This document shows positions 1-9,858 of a DNA stretch of 64,000 nt, one piece after another. This stretch comes from Peristeroidobacter agariperforans (GTDB lineage: Bacteria; Pseudomonadota; Gammaproteobacteria; Steroidobacterales; Steroidobacteraceae). How positions within the stretch are numbered: position 1 is the stretch's first letter; the number at the start of each line of letters is the position of its first letter. Made by a program: the position numbers and the translations under genes. The notes beneath the pieces are model-generated. The model was not told the DNA's origin and did no database searches. It saw nothing but the letters and a program-made list of their open reading frames with translations. The stretch covers positions 372,001-436,000 of the forward strand of contig NZ_RYFW01000003.1 in assembly GCF_004138335.1 (NCBI RefSeq). The letters run 5' to 3'.

Positions 1-26
1 GAGAAATGTTTGCAGTGGGGGTGGGC

Positions 27-1559
27 ATGAAGCAATCGGTTGCAGCGCTGCTGATCTCAGTCGTCACAATGAGTGGCGCGCATGCGGACGATCAGTCGTG
101 CTCGGCGCTGCAGGCGCTGGCGTTGAAGGATACGAAGCTCACCGCGACATTCATCGAGCCAGCGCCGACGTGGACTGTAGAGAACGACACGCTCACGCGC
201 GGCGCGGTCGCCGTCAGTGATCCCTTCTGTCGCGTGCAAGGGCGTATCGAGACGGAGATCGAGTTCGAACTGTGGTTGCCGGCGCCGTCGCGTTGGAATG
301 GCAAGCATCTCGGTGTGGGTAACGGCGGCTATGCGGGCTTCATCAACTTCAGCTCGCTCGCGCACGGGCTCAAGCGCGGCTACGCGACGGCTTCGACAGA
401 TACAGGGCACAAGGGCGGCCCGATGGACGCATCGTGGGCTCTGGGTCATCCGCAGCGGATCGAAGACTATGGCGGGCGCGCACAACATCTCACCGCGGCC
501 GCGACCAAGCAGATTCTCAAGACGTACTACACGCGGCCTGCGCGCTATTCGTATTTCATGGGATGTTCGAATGGCGGCCAGCAAGGGCTGACAGCCGCGC
601 AGAGGTATCCCGAAGACTACGACGGCATCGTCTCCGGCGCGCCTGGCACGAGCTTTCCCGACATGTCGACGTACGTGATGCTCAGTGGCCGTGCAAACGG
701 GGCTACGGCTCCGGGGCGACTGACACAGCAGGATATGGAGTTTGCGGTCGCGCGCATGGTCGCCTCTTGCGACAAGAATGATGGCGCCGAGGACGGGCTC
801 ATCGAGCATCCGCCTTCGTGCAAGTTTGATTTTGCCTCCCTGGCGTGTACCGGCGCGGAGCAGGGGCAATGCTTGAGCAAGGCGCAAGTGGAGAATCTGC
901 GCGGTTTGTTCTCGCCGTTGACAGACGCCACCGGCAAGGAGATTTATCCGCCGCCTGCGATCGGCACCTTACTGCCGGCGTCGGAGCTGGAGCGTCGAGG
1001 CAAGCTCGGCGCCGACATGTATCGATACGCGGTGTTTCAGGACAAGAGCTGGGATCCGGCGTCGTTCGTTCTGGAACGTGACCTGCCCATCGCGCGCGAG
1101 CGCTTGAAGGCGCTGATATCCGATAACGTCGATCTGACTCCGTTCGCAAAGCGCAACGCGCGCTTGATTCTGTATCACGGCTGGGACGATTCGGGGCCGT
1201 CCCCCTACAACAGCATCAATTACTACGAAGCGGTGCGGCGCAAAGTGGGCGAGCAGAAGGCCGATGGCTTCTTCCGCATGTTCATGGTGCCCGGCATGTA
1301 TCACTGCCGCGGCGGACCGGGCCCGAACAGCTTTGGTAACGCGGGCGATCCGCCGGTACTGGATGCCCAGCACGATGTGTTGATGGCGCTCGAGCGATGG
1401 GTGGAACAAGGGACTGCGCCCGAGCGCATCGTCGCGAGCAACGTGAAGGCCGGCAAGGTCGAGCGTTCGCGCCCGCTGTGTCCCTATCCGAAGGTGGCGC
1501 GCTACAAAGGTGCAGGCAGCATCGATGACGCCGAGAACTTTGCATGTGTAGCGCCGTAG
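27..1559 (+). CDS. Tannase / feruloyl esterase family secreted hydrolase
   Basis: Predicted secreted serine esterase of the tannase/feruloyl esterase family, which cleaves ester bonds in galloylated or feruloylated plant phenolics. The ATG at 27 is preferred over the ATG at 6 because it opens a clean signal peptide (MKQSVAALLISVV ... AHA) and follows a G-rich stretch. The family's catalytic arrangement is visible: nucleophile Ser in GCSNGGQQ (about residue 181), Asp in GWDDSGPSP, and His in MYHCRGGPG. Cysteines sit next to the Ser and the His, as in the known CS-D-HC motif. At about 510 residues it is normal length. It overlaps the next gene by 16 nt and heads a co-directional run with two more hydrolase-type genes, an MFS importer and MmgE/PrpD, suggesting release and uptake of an ester-linked compound. 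The true substrate cannot be read from sequence. Confidence 0.88.
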   Translation: MKQSVAALLISVVTMSGAHADDQSCSALQALALKDTKLTATFIEPAPTWTVENDTLTRGAVAVSDPFCRVQGRIETEIEFELWLPAPSRWNGKHLGVGNGGYAGFINFSSLAHGLKRGYATASTDTGHKGGPMDASWALGHPQRIEDYGGRAQHLTAAATKQILKTYYTRPARYSYFMGCSNGGQQGLTAAQRYPEDYDGIVSGAPGTSFPDMSTYVMLSGRANGATAPGRLTQQDMEFAVARMVASCDKNDGAEDGLIEHPPSCKFDFASLACTGAEQGQCLSKAQVENLRGLFSPLTDATGKEIYPPPAIGTLLPASELERRGKLGADMYRYAVFQDKSWDPASFVLERDLPIARERLKALISDNVDLTPFAKRNARLILYHGWDDSGPSPYNSINYYEAVRRKVGEQKADGFFRMFMVPGMYHCRGGPGPNSFGNAGDPPVLDAQHDVLMALERWVEQGTAPERIVASNVKAGKVERSRPLCPYPKVARYKGAGSIDDAENFACVAP

Positions 1560-2689
1560 TGAAGTCGGACGATGTGCTGATCTATGCCGTCGGCGACATC
1601 GGCCCGAGCCGACCCGATCCGGACACGCTGTTCGATTACGTGCGGCCGACATTGCAGCGGGCCGACGTTGCGTTCATGCAGCTCGAGCTGCCGATTTCAG
1701 AACGCGGCGCGCGTTTGCCGCAGGTGAGGCACACGGATCGCAGCCCGAAGGCCGCAGCACCAGCACTTCGAAGAGCGGGCTTCACCGTAGCGTCCATGGC
1801 CGGGAATCACTGCATGGACTGGGGCGCCGACGCGATGTTCGACACCGTGCAGGCCTTGCGTGAGAGCGGGCTCAGCGTCGTCGGTGTCGGCGCGAACATC
1901 GCCGAAGCGCGCAAGCCGGTCATTAGCGAGGTGAAGGGCCGTCGTGTCGCCTTTCTCGCATACAGCTCCATTCTGCCGATGGGCTTCTGGGCCGAAGAGA
2001 ATCGCCCGGGCTGTGCGCCGATGCGCGCGTGGACAATTTACGAGCAGGTCGAGCATGACCAGCCGGGCACGCCCTGTCGAGTCCACACATTTCCGAACCG
2101 CGACGACCTCAAAGCGCTCACCGACGACATTCGCAAACTTCGCAAGGAGGTCGATTTCATTGCGGTGTCGCTGCACTGGGGCGTTCACTTCATTCCCGGC
2201 GTGATCGCCGATTATCAACGCGATGTCGGGCGCGCCGCGATCGATGCGGGCGCCGATGTGATCCTTGGCCATCACGCGCACATTCTGAAAGGCGTCGATG
2301 TTTACCAGGGCAAGCCCATCTTCTACAGCTTGTGCAACTTCGCGATGGACTTGCACATGGACGAGAAGCACGCAAGCAGCAAGGGATTTCGAGAGATTCA
2401 GAAGCTGCACCCGGAGTGGCAGCCGAACTTCGGTATCACCTACAACTTCCCGCCTGACTCGCGACACAGCGCCATCGTGAAGTGCGTTCTGACGCGAGGT
2501 GAGCCAGCGCGCATCAGTGTGCTGCCGGTATTCATCGGGCCGATGTCGCAGCCGGAGATCCTGAAGGCGAGCGATCCGAGGTTCGAAGAGGTGCGCTCGT
2601 ACCTCGAGCGTCACACGGCGAGCCAAGGACTGAACGCGCGATATGTCGTTGCTGGCGACGAACTGCTACTCGAGGCGATGGACGAATGA
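1544..2689 (+). CDS. CapA family metallophosphatase-like protein
   Basis: Belongs to the CapA/PgsA (poly-gamma-glutamate synthesis, PGA_cap) family, which has a calcineurin-like metallophosphatase fold. Supporting motifs are YAVGDIGPSRPD at the N-terminus, the metal-binding GNHCMDWG near residue 90, SLHWGVHF near 210 and GHHAHILKG near 245. These are the Asp/Asn/His ligand positions of the fold. No signal peptide is evident, so it is probably cytoplasmic. The ATG at 1544 overlaps the tannase end by 16 nt; a GTG at 1559 forming TAGTG with the upstream stop is an alternative start. Its stop overlaps the next start by 4 nt (ATGA). No capsule genes are nearby, so a role in the ester-catabolism cluster is likelier than poly-glutamate synthesis. 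The substrate is unknown. Confidence 0.82.
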   Translation: MCSAVVKSDDVLIYAVGDIGPSRPDPDTLFDYVRPTLQRADVAFMQLELPISERGARLPQVRHTDRSPKAAAPALRRAGFTVASMAGNHCMDWGADAMFDTVQALRESGLSVVGVGANIAEARKPVISEVKGRRVAFLAYSSILPMGFWAEENRPGCAPMRAWTIYEQVEHDQPGTPCRVHTFPNRDDLKALTDDIRKLRKEVDFIAVSLHWGVHFIPGVIADYQRDVGRAAIDAGADVILGHHAHILKGVDVYQGKPIFYSLCNFAMDLHMDEKHASSKGFREIQKLHPEWQPNFGITYNFPPDSRHSAIVKCVLTRGEPARISVLPVFIGPMSQPEILKASDPRFEEVRSYLERHTASQGLNARYVVAGDELLLEAMDE

Positions 2690-4686
2690 AGCTGGCGACG
2701 CTGATTGCGATCGGGGTGATGCTCGCGTTCACGGGGCAGGCGCGGGCTGAGCTGGTCGAGCTCGAAGTGAAATCCACCGAGCCGGCATTTGCAGGGCGAA
2801 CGTTTGGCTCCGTCGGTGCATATGAGTTGATTCGCGCCGTCGCTCACCATCGGGTCGATCCCGCCGCGCCAGTCAATGCGGGACTCGTGAATATTCAGAA
2901 GGCGCCGCGCGACGCTCAAGGTCGGGTCGCATTCGATGCCGATGTGGTCATCCTCAAGCCCGTCGATCTGGCGAAAGGCAATGGCCGCATGCTCTATGAG
3001 ATGGTCAATCGCGGTCGCTCATTGAGCGTCGGCTTGTTGAATCGTGTGGCGCCGGGCGCCGGCCGAGGCAGCTTCAGTGCCGCGGCCGAAGCAGGCGATG
3101 GCTTCTTGATGGATGCCGGCTTTACCGTCGTGATGAGCGGTTGGCAGGCGGAGTATCCAGTAACGGACGCGCCGCCGATGGCTGTTGCGCTGGGCAGTCG
3201 CTTGCCGCGTCCTCCGAGCTCGACAGCGCTCAGTGCTCGCTTGCCCGTTGCCGCAGACGTCACTGGGATGACCAGAGAACAGTTTTTCGATGTAGGCGCG
3301 GAGGGAACCTTCGTCGGCTATCTCTCGTATCCGGCCGCAGACGTAAACGAGAAGGGAACCATGGCGATGCGCGAGCGCGACGCGGATCCTGCCGTATCGC
3401 CTGCGAGTCTAGCGTGGCGATATCTCGATCCCTGGCGTATCGAAGTGACCAAGCCCGCGGGCACGAGCCCCGGCGCGTTGTTCGAGTTCGTCTACCGCGC
3501 GAAGGATCCGGTGGTCTACGGACTGGCGCTGGCATCGATGCGCGATCTCGTTTCCTATCTGAGATACGGCGATGCGGAAGGCAATCCGCTGCGGTCCGCG
3601 ATCAAGAAAGTCATCGGCCTCGGCGCCTCCCAGACCGGGCGCACGCTGAAGGAGCTGGTCTCGGAGTTCAACGAAGACGAGTCCGGCCGCATCGTCCTCG
3701 ATGGCGCCAACATCGTGATCTCCGGCGCCGGTCGCAACTCCGTGAACTCGGCGTTCGCTCGGCCGGGGCTCAAGGACGCGCAACACACCAGCTGGGGACT
3801 GCGGGGCGATGAGTTTCCGTTCAGCTATCCCGTGACTCGCGACGCGCTGAGTGGCCGCACCGATGGAGTCATTCGTCGTTGCTCGGCCACGCGTACCTGT
3901 CCTCGCATTGTTCATATCGATTCCGAGAACGAGCTCTGGCACGGCGGCACGCTGACGTATGTCGATGCGAGCGGCCGCGATCTCACGATGCCTGACAACG
4001 TGCGCGTGTTCGTGTTTGCGGGCACCGAGCACACGTCGACGCCCCGACCCGGCATGAGCCCGCCATTCTGTGCCGCTCCAGCGCCCGCGATGATCGATTG
4101 GAGCGTGTTCGCGCGAGCGCTGTTCACGGCGCTTGATCGTTGGGTGGCGAACGATGAAGCGCCGCCGGCCAGTCGCTACCCCACCGTGGCGCGAGGTGAG
4201 TTGGTGGCGAAGTCTGCGTACAACTTTCCGAAGTTGTACGAGGCTCCCTACGTGGGCGCGTTTTCGGCGAAGCACTACTACGACTTCAGCCACGAGCCGC
4301 CGAAGCGCATCGGCTCCTATCCCTTGCTCGTGCCGCAGGCGGATGCCGATGGATTGATGATCGGTGGTATTCGTCATCCATTCGTCAGCGTGCCGCTCGC
4401 GACCAACGCCGGCTGGAACGTGCGCAAGCCAGGCTTCGGCGAAGGCGATCTGTGCATGGCGACCGGACTGCACGTGCCTTTCGCTGCGACTCGGCAAGAA
4501 CGCGCAGAGCGCAAGGATCCACGCTTGTCGATCGAGGAGCGCTATGCCTCACGAGACGCATATGTGCAGTCGGTGAAGCAAGCAGCCCAGGCACTGGTGA
4601 AGGATCGTCTGCTGTTGCCGGCCGATGCAGAAGCCATCGTTGCCGAGGCGGACGACCAGTATCACAAGGCGCTCGCGCGTCGTTGA
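2686..4686 (+). CDS. Secreted alpha/beta hydrolase domain protein (Abhydrolase_10-type)
   Basis: Large exported hydrolase of 666 residues. It begins with a signal peptide (MKLATLIAIGVMLAFTGQARA). The N-terminal part with ELVELEVKSTEPAFAGR and the block around MLYEMVNRG are typical of the Abhydrolase_10 ('alpha/beta hydrolase domain') family. The likely nucleophile elbow is GLGASQTGRTLKE near residue 310, and His-containing segments such as FAGTEHTS near 445 could supply the base. Family members have no settled substrate but recur next to tannase-like esterases and MFS importers, as here. The start overlaps the CapA stop by 4 nt, so translation is probably coupled. Family assignment is fairly firm; the catalytic residues are inferred from motif shape. 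Confidence 0.8.
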   Translation: MKLATLIAIGVMLAFTGQARAELVELEVKSTEPAFAGRTFGSVGAYELIRAVAHHRVDPAAPVNAGLVNIQKAPRDAQGRVAFDADVVILKPVDLAKGNGRMLYEMVNRGRSLSVGLLNRVAPGAGRGSFSAAAEAGDGFLMDAGFTVVMSGWQAEYPVTDAPPMAVALGSRLPRPPSSTALSARLPVAADVTGMTREQFFDVGAEGTFVGYLSYPAADVNEKGTMAMRERDADPAVSPASLAWRYLDPWRIEVTKPAGTSPGALFEFVYRAKDPVVYGLALASMRDLVSYLRYGDAEGNPLRSAIKKVIGLGASQTGRTLKELVSEFNEDESGRIVLDGANIVISGAGRNSVNSAFARPGLKDAQHTSWGLRGDEFPFSYPVTRDALSGRTDGVIRRCSATRTCPRIVHIDSENELWHGGTLTYVDASGRDLTMPDNVRVFVFAGTEHTSTPRPGMSPPFCAAPAPAMIDWSVFARALFTALDRWVANDEAPPASRYPTVARGELVAKSAYNFPKLYEAPYVGAFSAKHYYDFSHEPPKRIGSYPLLVPQADADGLMIGGIRHPFVSVPLATNAGWNVRKPGFGEGDLCMATGLHVPFAATRQERAERKDPRLSIEERYASRDAYVQSVKQAAQALVKDRLLLPADAEAIVAEADDQYHKALARR

Positions 4687-4704
4687 CGAGTCGGGAGAGC
4701 GGCC

Positions 4705-6018
4705 GTGGACATTCAGAAGCGCGTTGAACGAAAACTGATGCTGCACGTCGCGAGCATCGTGTTCCTGCTGTATTTCTTCTTCGCCATCGACCGGGGCAAC
4801 ATCGGATTCGCGGCGCTGCAAATGAACGACGCGCTAGGCCTGAGCGCCGAAGTGTTCGGCTGGGGCTCGGGTTTGTTCACGCTGGCCTATCTGCTGTTTC
4901 AAGCGCCGAACGCCGAGTTGCTGCGTCGTTTGGGCGCCAGTCGCGGATTCGCGATCATCGCTTGCGCATGGGGGTTGGTATCCACGTCCACCGCATTCGT
5001 GCCGGATCAGTTCTGGTTCCTGGTGAATCGCTTCGCGCTCGGCATGGCGGAGGCGGGCTTCCATGCCTTCATGATCTATTACATCAGCCGCATTTTTCCC
5101 AAGCGTGTGCGGGGCTACGCAGTAGGCGTGAGCTTCGTCGCTGTGCCGTGTTCGATGATCGTGGCGTCGCCGCTGTCGGGGGCGCTGCTGGACGTCGACT
5201 GGGCCAATCTACATGGCTGGCAGTCGTTGTTCATTCTAGAAGGTGTGCCGTCGGTGCTCATGGGGCTGCTGTGCCTCAAGGCGATCCCGGACACGCCGGC
5301 GGAGGCGAAATTCCTCAACGACGAAGAACGCGCCTGGCTGATCGCTGAACTGAGCCAGGTGGCAGACAAGTCAGAGCACGCCAGCGCCCTGCGCAATATC
5401 CGCGAAGCTGCATTCAATCCCATGGTGTGGGCGCTGGGCTTCGTGCTGTTCACGATGGTGCTGGCGATCAATGTCATGACGATCTGGATGCCGCTGATGA
5501 TCCGGCAGGTGTCGGGCGCCGGCAATCTTGCCGTCGGCATGCTCAACAGCTTGCCGTGGATTACTTTCAGTATTGGCTGCCTGAGCGCAGGTCGCAGCTC
5601 GGACAAAGTGAAAGATCGAGCGACGCCACTGCGGATTTCGGTCGCGATTGCCACTTTCGGATTCTTCTGTTCGGCTGCGCTGCAGGGATCGAGTACCACA
5701 TTCGCCTTCGCCGCTTTCTTGCTGGCGTGCCTTGGGGCCGGTGGAGCGCAAGGCGTGTTCTGGGCGCTGGCCATGCAATTGCTGGAAGGGCGTGCCGCCG
5801 CGGCAGCGTTCGCAATGATCACCGTTGTCGGCAGTGGCTCCGGCGTTTTCGCGCATCCGTTGATCGGCAGCTTGCACGATTCCACCGGGTCGTTTGGCGG
5901 ACTGGTGTGGACGCTCGCTGCGTTCTACATCGCCGCGCTCGCGACTCTTCATTGGATTTCACGCGCGCGAACTTCCAACGATGCATCCAACGGGCTGCAG
6001 CCCGACGCCGCCAAGTAA
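4705..6018 (+). CDS. MFS transporter, anion:cation symporter (ACS) type
   Basis: Twelve-helix inner-membrane carrier of 437 residues. The GTG start at 4705 follows a GGGAGAG ribosome site at about 4693. The N-terminal pattern FFFAIDRGNIGFAALQMN, then FGWGSGLFTLAYLLFQAPN and a GMAEAGFHAFMIYYISRIFP loop, is characteristic of the ACS family (tartrate, phthalate, 4-hydroxyphenylacetate and sugar-acid permeases). It lies 18 nt after the hydrolase and 3 nt before MmgE/PrpD, so the five genes likely form one transcript and this protein imports an organic acid released by the upstream secreted esterases. The actual substrate cannot be inferred. Confidence 0.86.
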   Translation: MDIQKRVERKLMLHVASIVFLLYFFFAIDRGNIGFAALQMNDALGLSAEVFGWGSGLFTLAYLLFQAPNAELLRRLGASRGFAIIACAWGLVSTSTAFVPDQFWFLVNRFALGMAEAGFHAFMIYYISRIFPKRVRGYAVGVSFVAVPCSMIVASPLSGALLDVDWANLHGWQSLFILEGVPSVLMGLLCLKAIPDTPAEAKFLNDEERAWLIAELSQVADKSEHASALRNIREAAFNPMVWALGFVLFTMVLAINVMTIWMPLMIRQVSGAGNLAVGMLNSLPWITFSIGCLSAGRSSDKVKDRATPLRISVAIATFGFFCSAALQGSSTTFAFAAFLLACLGAGGAQGVFWALAMQLLEGRAAAAAFAMITVVGSGSGVFAHPLIGSLHDSTGSFGGLVWTLAAFYIAALATLHWISRARTSNDASNGLQPDAAK

Positions 6019-6021
6019 CCG

Positions 6022-7413
6022 ATGACAGATTCGATCTCCCAAGCGCTTGCCGCCTTCGTAGCGGGCACACGCTACGAGAACATCCCTCAGCACACTCGCG
6101 AGATGGCGAAGCGTTGTTTGTTGGATGGGTTGGGTGTGTCGCTCGCGGCAACTGGATTGGCGCCAGTGTGCCAGCCGTTCGTCGAGCTCGCAGTGGAGCA
6201 GGGTGGGCGACCGGAGAGCACCGTATTCGCCACGGGCGCGCGAGCGCCGGCAGCGATGGCGGCCTTCGCGAACGGGGCCCTGGCGCACGCGTTGGACTTC
6301 GAAGATGCGCATGATCGAGCGCTCTTGCACCCGAATGCGCCGACGATTCCTGCAACGTTGGCTGTGTGCGAAGCCTTCGCTGCCATCGATGGCAAAGAGC
6401 TGATCGCGGCGCTCGTGCTCGGTTGCGACGTTGCCTGTCGTATCGGGCTCGCACTTCGAGTGCCGCTGGATGAGCATGGCTGGTATCCGCCGCCGATCAT
6501 CGCTGCGTTCGGAACGACTGCTGCCGTGGGCCGGCTGTTGAAGCTCAACCCATCGCAATTGACCGACGCGTTCTCACTCACGCTCTGCCAGGCGACCTGC
6601 AGTGCCGAGCTGAAGTTCAGCCCGCACTCTCACATCCGTGCCGTACGCGACGCATTTCCGGCGCAGCTCGGGATAACTTCAGCATTGCTGGCACGCAAAG
6701 GAGTGAAGGGATTCGATCGTCCGTTCGAGGGCCGCGCGGGCTTCTTCGCCTTGTATGCGAGAGGAGCGTATGAGCCTGAGGCATTGACGCAGGCCTTGGG
6801 TGAGCGCTTCGAAATCGACGACATCGCCTTCAAACCATGGCCGTCTTGCCGCGGAACGCACGTTTACATCGAGGCAGCGGCGCAACTCGTTCGAGATCAC
6901 CGGATCGATCCGGCCAATGTCGCGAGCGTGCAGCTGACCGGCAGCCGTCTCAATCTCATGTTGGCAGAGCCCGTCGCTCAGAAGCGGCGCCCTGCGACGG
7001 CGATCGACGCGAAGTTCAGTCTGCCGTTCACGGTCGCGACGGCGATGCATCGAGGCACAGTGACGCTGGATGATTTCACCGACGACGCGCTGAGCAACGC
7101 GGCCGTGCTCGATCTCGCGAGTCGAGTGCATTTTGCAGCCGACTCCACGCGTTCGGGGGCATCGGGGCCCGACGTGTTACGCGGGTCCGTGGAGTTGGAA
7201 TTGAAGGATGGCAGGCGTGTGAAGCTCGAGATCGACGAGCCGTCGGGCAGCCCGCAACGTCCCGCATCGGACGCCGCCCTCATTGAAAAATTTCGCGACT
7301 GTTGCCAGCGCGCGCGCTCGCAGCCTAGCCTTGCCACGATCGACTCGTGGGTCGAGCGAATCATGACACTGGAAACATGCCCGGACGCGGGCGAGATCGC
7401 GCGCTCGCTTTGA
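6022..7413 (+). CDS. MmgE/PrpD family protein
   Basis: Cytoplasmic member of the MmgE/PrpD family (2-methylcitrate dehydratase, cis-aconitate decarboxylase, iminodisuccinate epimerase and many uncharacterised relatives). Recognisable features are the N-terminal RCLLDGLGVSLA helix, the acidic/His block LDFEDAHDRALLHPNAP near residue 95, and FKPWPSCRGTHVYIEAA near residue 275. Its 463 residues match the family length. It starts 3 nt after the MFS gene. PrpB/PrpC partners are absent, so a propionate methylcitrate role is not supported. More likely it is a dehydratase or epimerase acting on the acid imported by the preceding transporter. Confidence 0.85.
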   Translation: MTDSISQALAAFVAGTRYENIPQHTREMAKRCLLDGLGVSLAATGLAPVCQPFVELAVEQGGRPESTVFATGARAPAAMAAFANGALAHALDFEDAHDRALLHPNAPTIPATLAVCEAFAAIDGKELIAALVLGCDVACRIGLALRVPLDEHGWYPPPIIAAFGTTAAVGRLLKLNPSQLTDAFSLTLCQATCSAELKFSPHSHIRAVRDAFPAQLGITSALLARKGVKGFDRPFEGRAGFFALYARGAYEPEALTQALGERFEIDDIAFKPWPSCRGTHVYIEAAAQLVRDHRIDPANVASVQLTGSRLNLMLAEPVAQKRRPATAIDAKFSLPFTVATAMHRGTVTLDDFTDDALSNAAVLDLASRVHFAADSTRSGASGPDVLRGSVELELKDGRRVKLEIDEPSGSPQRPASDAALIEKFRDCCQRARSQPSLATIDSWVERIMTLETCPDAGEIARSL

Positions 7414-7537
7414 CCGTCAGTGCGCTGCCCCTTGCCGCAGCGGGCGATGCGTGGACCCCACAATCGTATTTCTACCCATGCGGCATCGTGCTGCCCAGCG
7501 ATAGTGTCGGCCGTCAGGGGACGGTGACCAGGAGCCG

Positions 7538-9769
7538 ATGATCGTACGGGACGGGCAATTCGTGCCTGGTAGGTTTGACCATCCACAAGAACAATCTCGT
7601 TCGGGGTGGTTGTTTCCAGGAGCGGTCGCGCTAGCCATCCTCGGGCTGGGGGCCGCGGTGACGGCGGCGTTTGCGCTCTCCATGGACCGGGCGGCGCGCA
7701 CGCTCACATTGAGCACGCTGGAAGAACGCGCCTCTCATAGTCAGCACGCCATCGAGGATCGAATGATGGCGTGTGAAGCAGTGCTGCGCGCCGGCGCGGG
7801 CTTCATCAACGACGCCTGGCCGATCACCGAGCAGCAGTGGCGGCGTTTCGCGCAGCCGTTGAACCTGGGTCAGGTGTTGAGCGGAGTGCAGGGATTCGGA
7901 TTCACGGCAGTCGTGAGCAAGTTGAGTCCCGAGCAATTGCAGGCTTTTCCCGCCAAGCCGTGGAGCAATCCGGCCGGCCGCGACGAGCATCCGCAGACCG
8001 CGATTGTTTTCCTGGAACCGCAGGACGAACGGAACAAGCAGGCTCTGGGCTTCGACATGGCCAGCGAGGCCGTGCGTCGGGTCGCCATGGAGCGGGCCCG
8101 CGACGAGCAGATCGCGGCAGTGTCGGGCAAAGTGACCCTGGTGCAGGAAATCGACTCCAAGCCGCAGCCAGGTTTCCTGATGTATGTGCCGGTCTACCAG
8201 CGCGACCTGCCCACATCGTCGGTGACCGAGCGGCGCGCGGCGCTGGTCGGCTATGTCTACAGCCCATTCCGTGCCGGCGATCTCATGGAGCATGTTTTCG
8301 AAGGCGATCCGCGCGATGTGGAGTTCGCGCTCTATGACGATCAGCAGCCGAACGCCAGCGCGCTGCTCTATCGACGCGCGCCCAACGACTCCGGTGTCGC
8401 CGACTCGATGCACGTCCTGCGCGATATCGTGGTGGGCGGGCATCGCTGGACGCTGCGCGTGGCCGCCACGCCAGCGATGATCAGGAACAACCAGGTGGTG
8501 CCGGTGTGGCTCGTCTGGATCGTCGGCGCGTGCGGCTCGTTGTTGTTGAGCAGCCTGGCGTTCGCGATGGCGCGCAGCCGGCACATGCTGCACGAACGAG
8601 TGCTGGCCGACGAGCGCTTGCTCGAACAGGAGCGCGACGCGGCGACCATTCTGGAGAACTCGCTCGAGGTGTTCATCGTCATCGATGCGGAGGACCGCAT
8701 CATCGAATGGAACAAGCAGGCGGTGCAGACCTTCGGCTGGACCAAGGTCGACGTGCTGGGGCGCCGGCTCGCCGAGCTCATCGTGCCGGAGAGCCTGCGT
8801 CAGGCGCACGTCGATGCGATAAAGAATTTTCATGTCCGCAAGCACACCGTGCTCGGCAAGCGAGTGGAGATGCCGGCGCTGCGACGTGACGGCACCGAAA
8901 TCATCGTGGCCATCTCGATTGCGTCGACGCTGCGTCGTGGCCAGACGGTGTTCTTCGCGTCGCTGCGCGATATCACAGCGCGACGCCAGCAAGAGGAACA
9001 GGTGAAACTGCTGAATGCGACGCTCGAACAACGCGTGAGCGAGCGTACGCAGGAACTGGAAACCGCGAATCGCCGCCTGGAAGCGGCATACCGGGATCTC
9101 GAAGCATTCAGTCGCAGCGTGTCGCACGACCTGCGCGCGCCGTTGCGTGCGATCAAGGGTTACGCATCGTTGCTCGGCGAAGATCTGGGCAAGGCCGCTG
9201 CGCCGCCAGCCCAGCGCTACATGGATGCGATCATGGACACGACCCGACGCATGGACGCCATCATCGACAATTTGCTGAAGCTCGCGTCGGTGAGTCAGCG
9301 CGAGCTGCAGACTCAGCAGCTGGAGCTCGCCGATCTGATGCGGCAGGTGGTGGAGGAGGTGAATCCGCAACCGCCCGCCGAAGTGCACATCGCATTGGCG
9401 TCCGAATGTGTGCGCGCCGATGCCGGCCTGCTCACGCTGGCATTGCGCAACTTGATTTCGAATGCGGTGAAGTTTTCGCAGACGCGGCCCAATCCCGAGA
9501 TCTGGGTGGGCGCAACCGACGTCGAGGGCGATCGTGCTTATTTCGTCCGCGACAATGGCGTTGGATTCGATCCGCGCTACGCGCCACGTCTGTTCGGCGC
9601 ATTTCAACGGCTGCACTCCGAGCGTGAGTTCGAAGGTACGGGCCTGGGCCTCACCATCGTGAAGTCGGTGATCGAAAAGCACGGCGGGCGAGTGTGGGCC
9701 GAGTCGCAACCGGGCGCGGGCGCAACGTTCTATTTCGTGCTGCCCGAGTGCCGACCGGCCGCGGCCTGA
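7538..9769 (+). CDS. CHASE-PAS sensor histidine kinase
   Basis: Membrane sensor kinase of 743 residues. ATG 7538 has an AGGAG site 5 nt upstream. Order of parts: TM helix at about 28-50; periplasmic CHASE-type domain about 70-300 (GFGFTAVVSKLSPEQLQAF ... GFDMASEAVRRVAMERA); second TM at about 322-342; PAS domain about 370-490 (VFIVIDAEDRIIEWNKQAV); a coiled-coil linker; HisKA with phospho-acceptor His in VSHDLRAPLRAIKGYASLL near 530; HATPase_c with N-box LRNLISNAVKFS, G1 DNGVGFDPRY and G2 EGTGLGLTIV. The C-terminal core resembles phytochrome-like/bacteriophytochrome kinases. No response regulator is adjacent, so it is an orphan kinase or acts on a distant partner. The ligand of the CHASE domain is unknown. 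Confidence 0.9.
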   Translation: MIVRDGQFVPGRFDHPQEQSRSGWLFPGAVALAILGLGAAVTAAFALSMDRAARTLTLSTLEERASHSQHAIEDRMMACEAVLRAGAGFINDAWPITEQQWRRFAQPLNLGQVLSGVQGFGFTAVVSKLSPEQLQAFPAKPWSNPAGRDEHPQTAIVFLEPQDERNKQALGFDMASEAVRRVAMERARDEQIAAVSGKVTLVQEIDSKPQPGFLMYVPVYQRDLPTSSVTERRAALVGYVYSPFRAGDLMEHVFEGDPRDVEFALYDDQQPNASALLYRRAPNDSGVADSMHVLRDIVVGGHRWTLRVAATPAMIRNNQVVPVWLVWIVGACGSLLLSSLAFAMARSRHMLHERVLADERLLEQERDAATILENSLEVFIVIDAEDRIIEWNKQAVQTFGWTKVDVLGRRLAELIVPESLRQAHVDAIKNFHVRKHTVLGKRVEMPALRRDGTEIIVAISIASTLRRGQTVFFASLRDITARRQQEEQVKLLNATLEQRVSERTQELETANRRLEAAYRDLEAFSRSVSHDLRAPLRAIKGYASLLGEDLGKAAAPPAQRYMDAIMDTTRRMDAIIDNLLKLASVSQRELQTQQLELADLMRQVVEEVNPQPPAEVHIALASECVRADAGLLTLALRNLISNAVKFSQTRPNPEIWVGATDVEGDRAYFVRDNGVGFDPRYAPRLFGAFQRLHSEREFEGTGLGLTIVKSVIEKHGGRVWAESQPGAGATFYFVLPECRPAAA

Positions 9770-9858
9770 ACGGGCCGAAAAAAATCCGCAAGGGTCGCCG
9801 CCGAGCGCGTATCCCACTATGATCGCCGTTGTGGAATCTGGAGGGCGGTCGAGACGAA

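Noticed and set aside
3409-4497. A 362-residue - strand frame opposite the Abhydrolase_10 gene
   Set aside because: Antisense shadow: no ribosome site and Arg/His-rich, low-complexity composition.
7631-9817. A 728-residue open frame on the - strand opposite the CHASE kinase
   Set aside because: It mirrors the kinase gene in GC-rich DNA, has no recognisable domain and is Arg/His-rich in the manner of antisense shadows. The + strand frame has complete kinase motifs.
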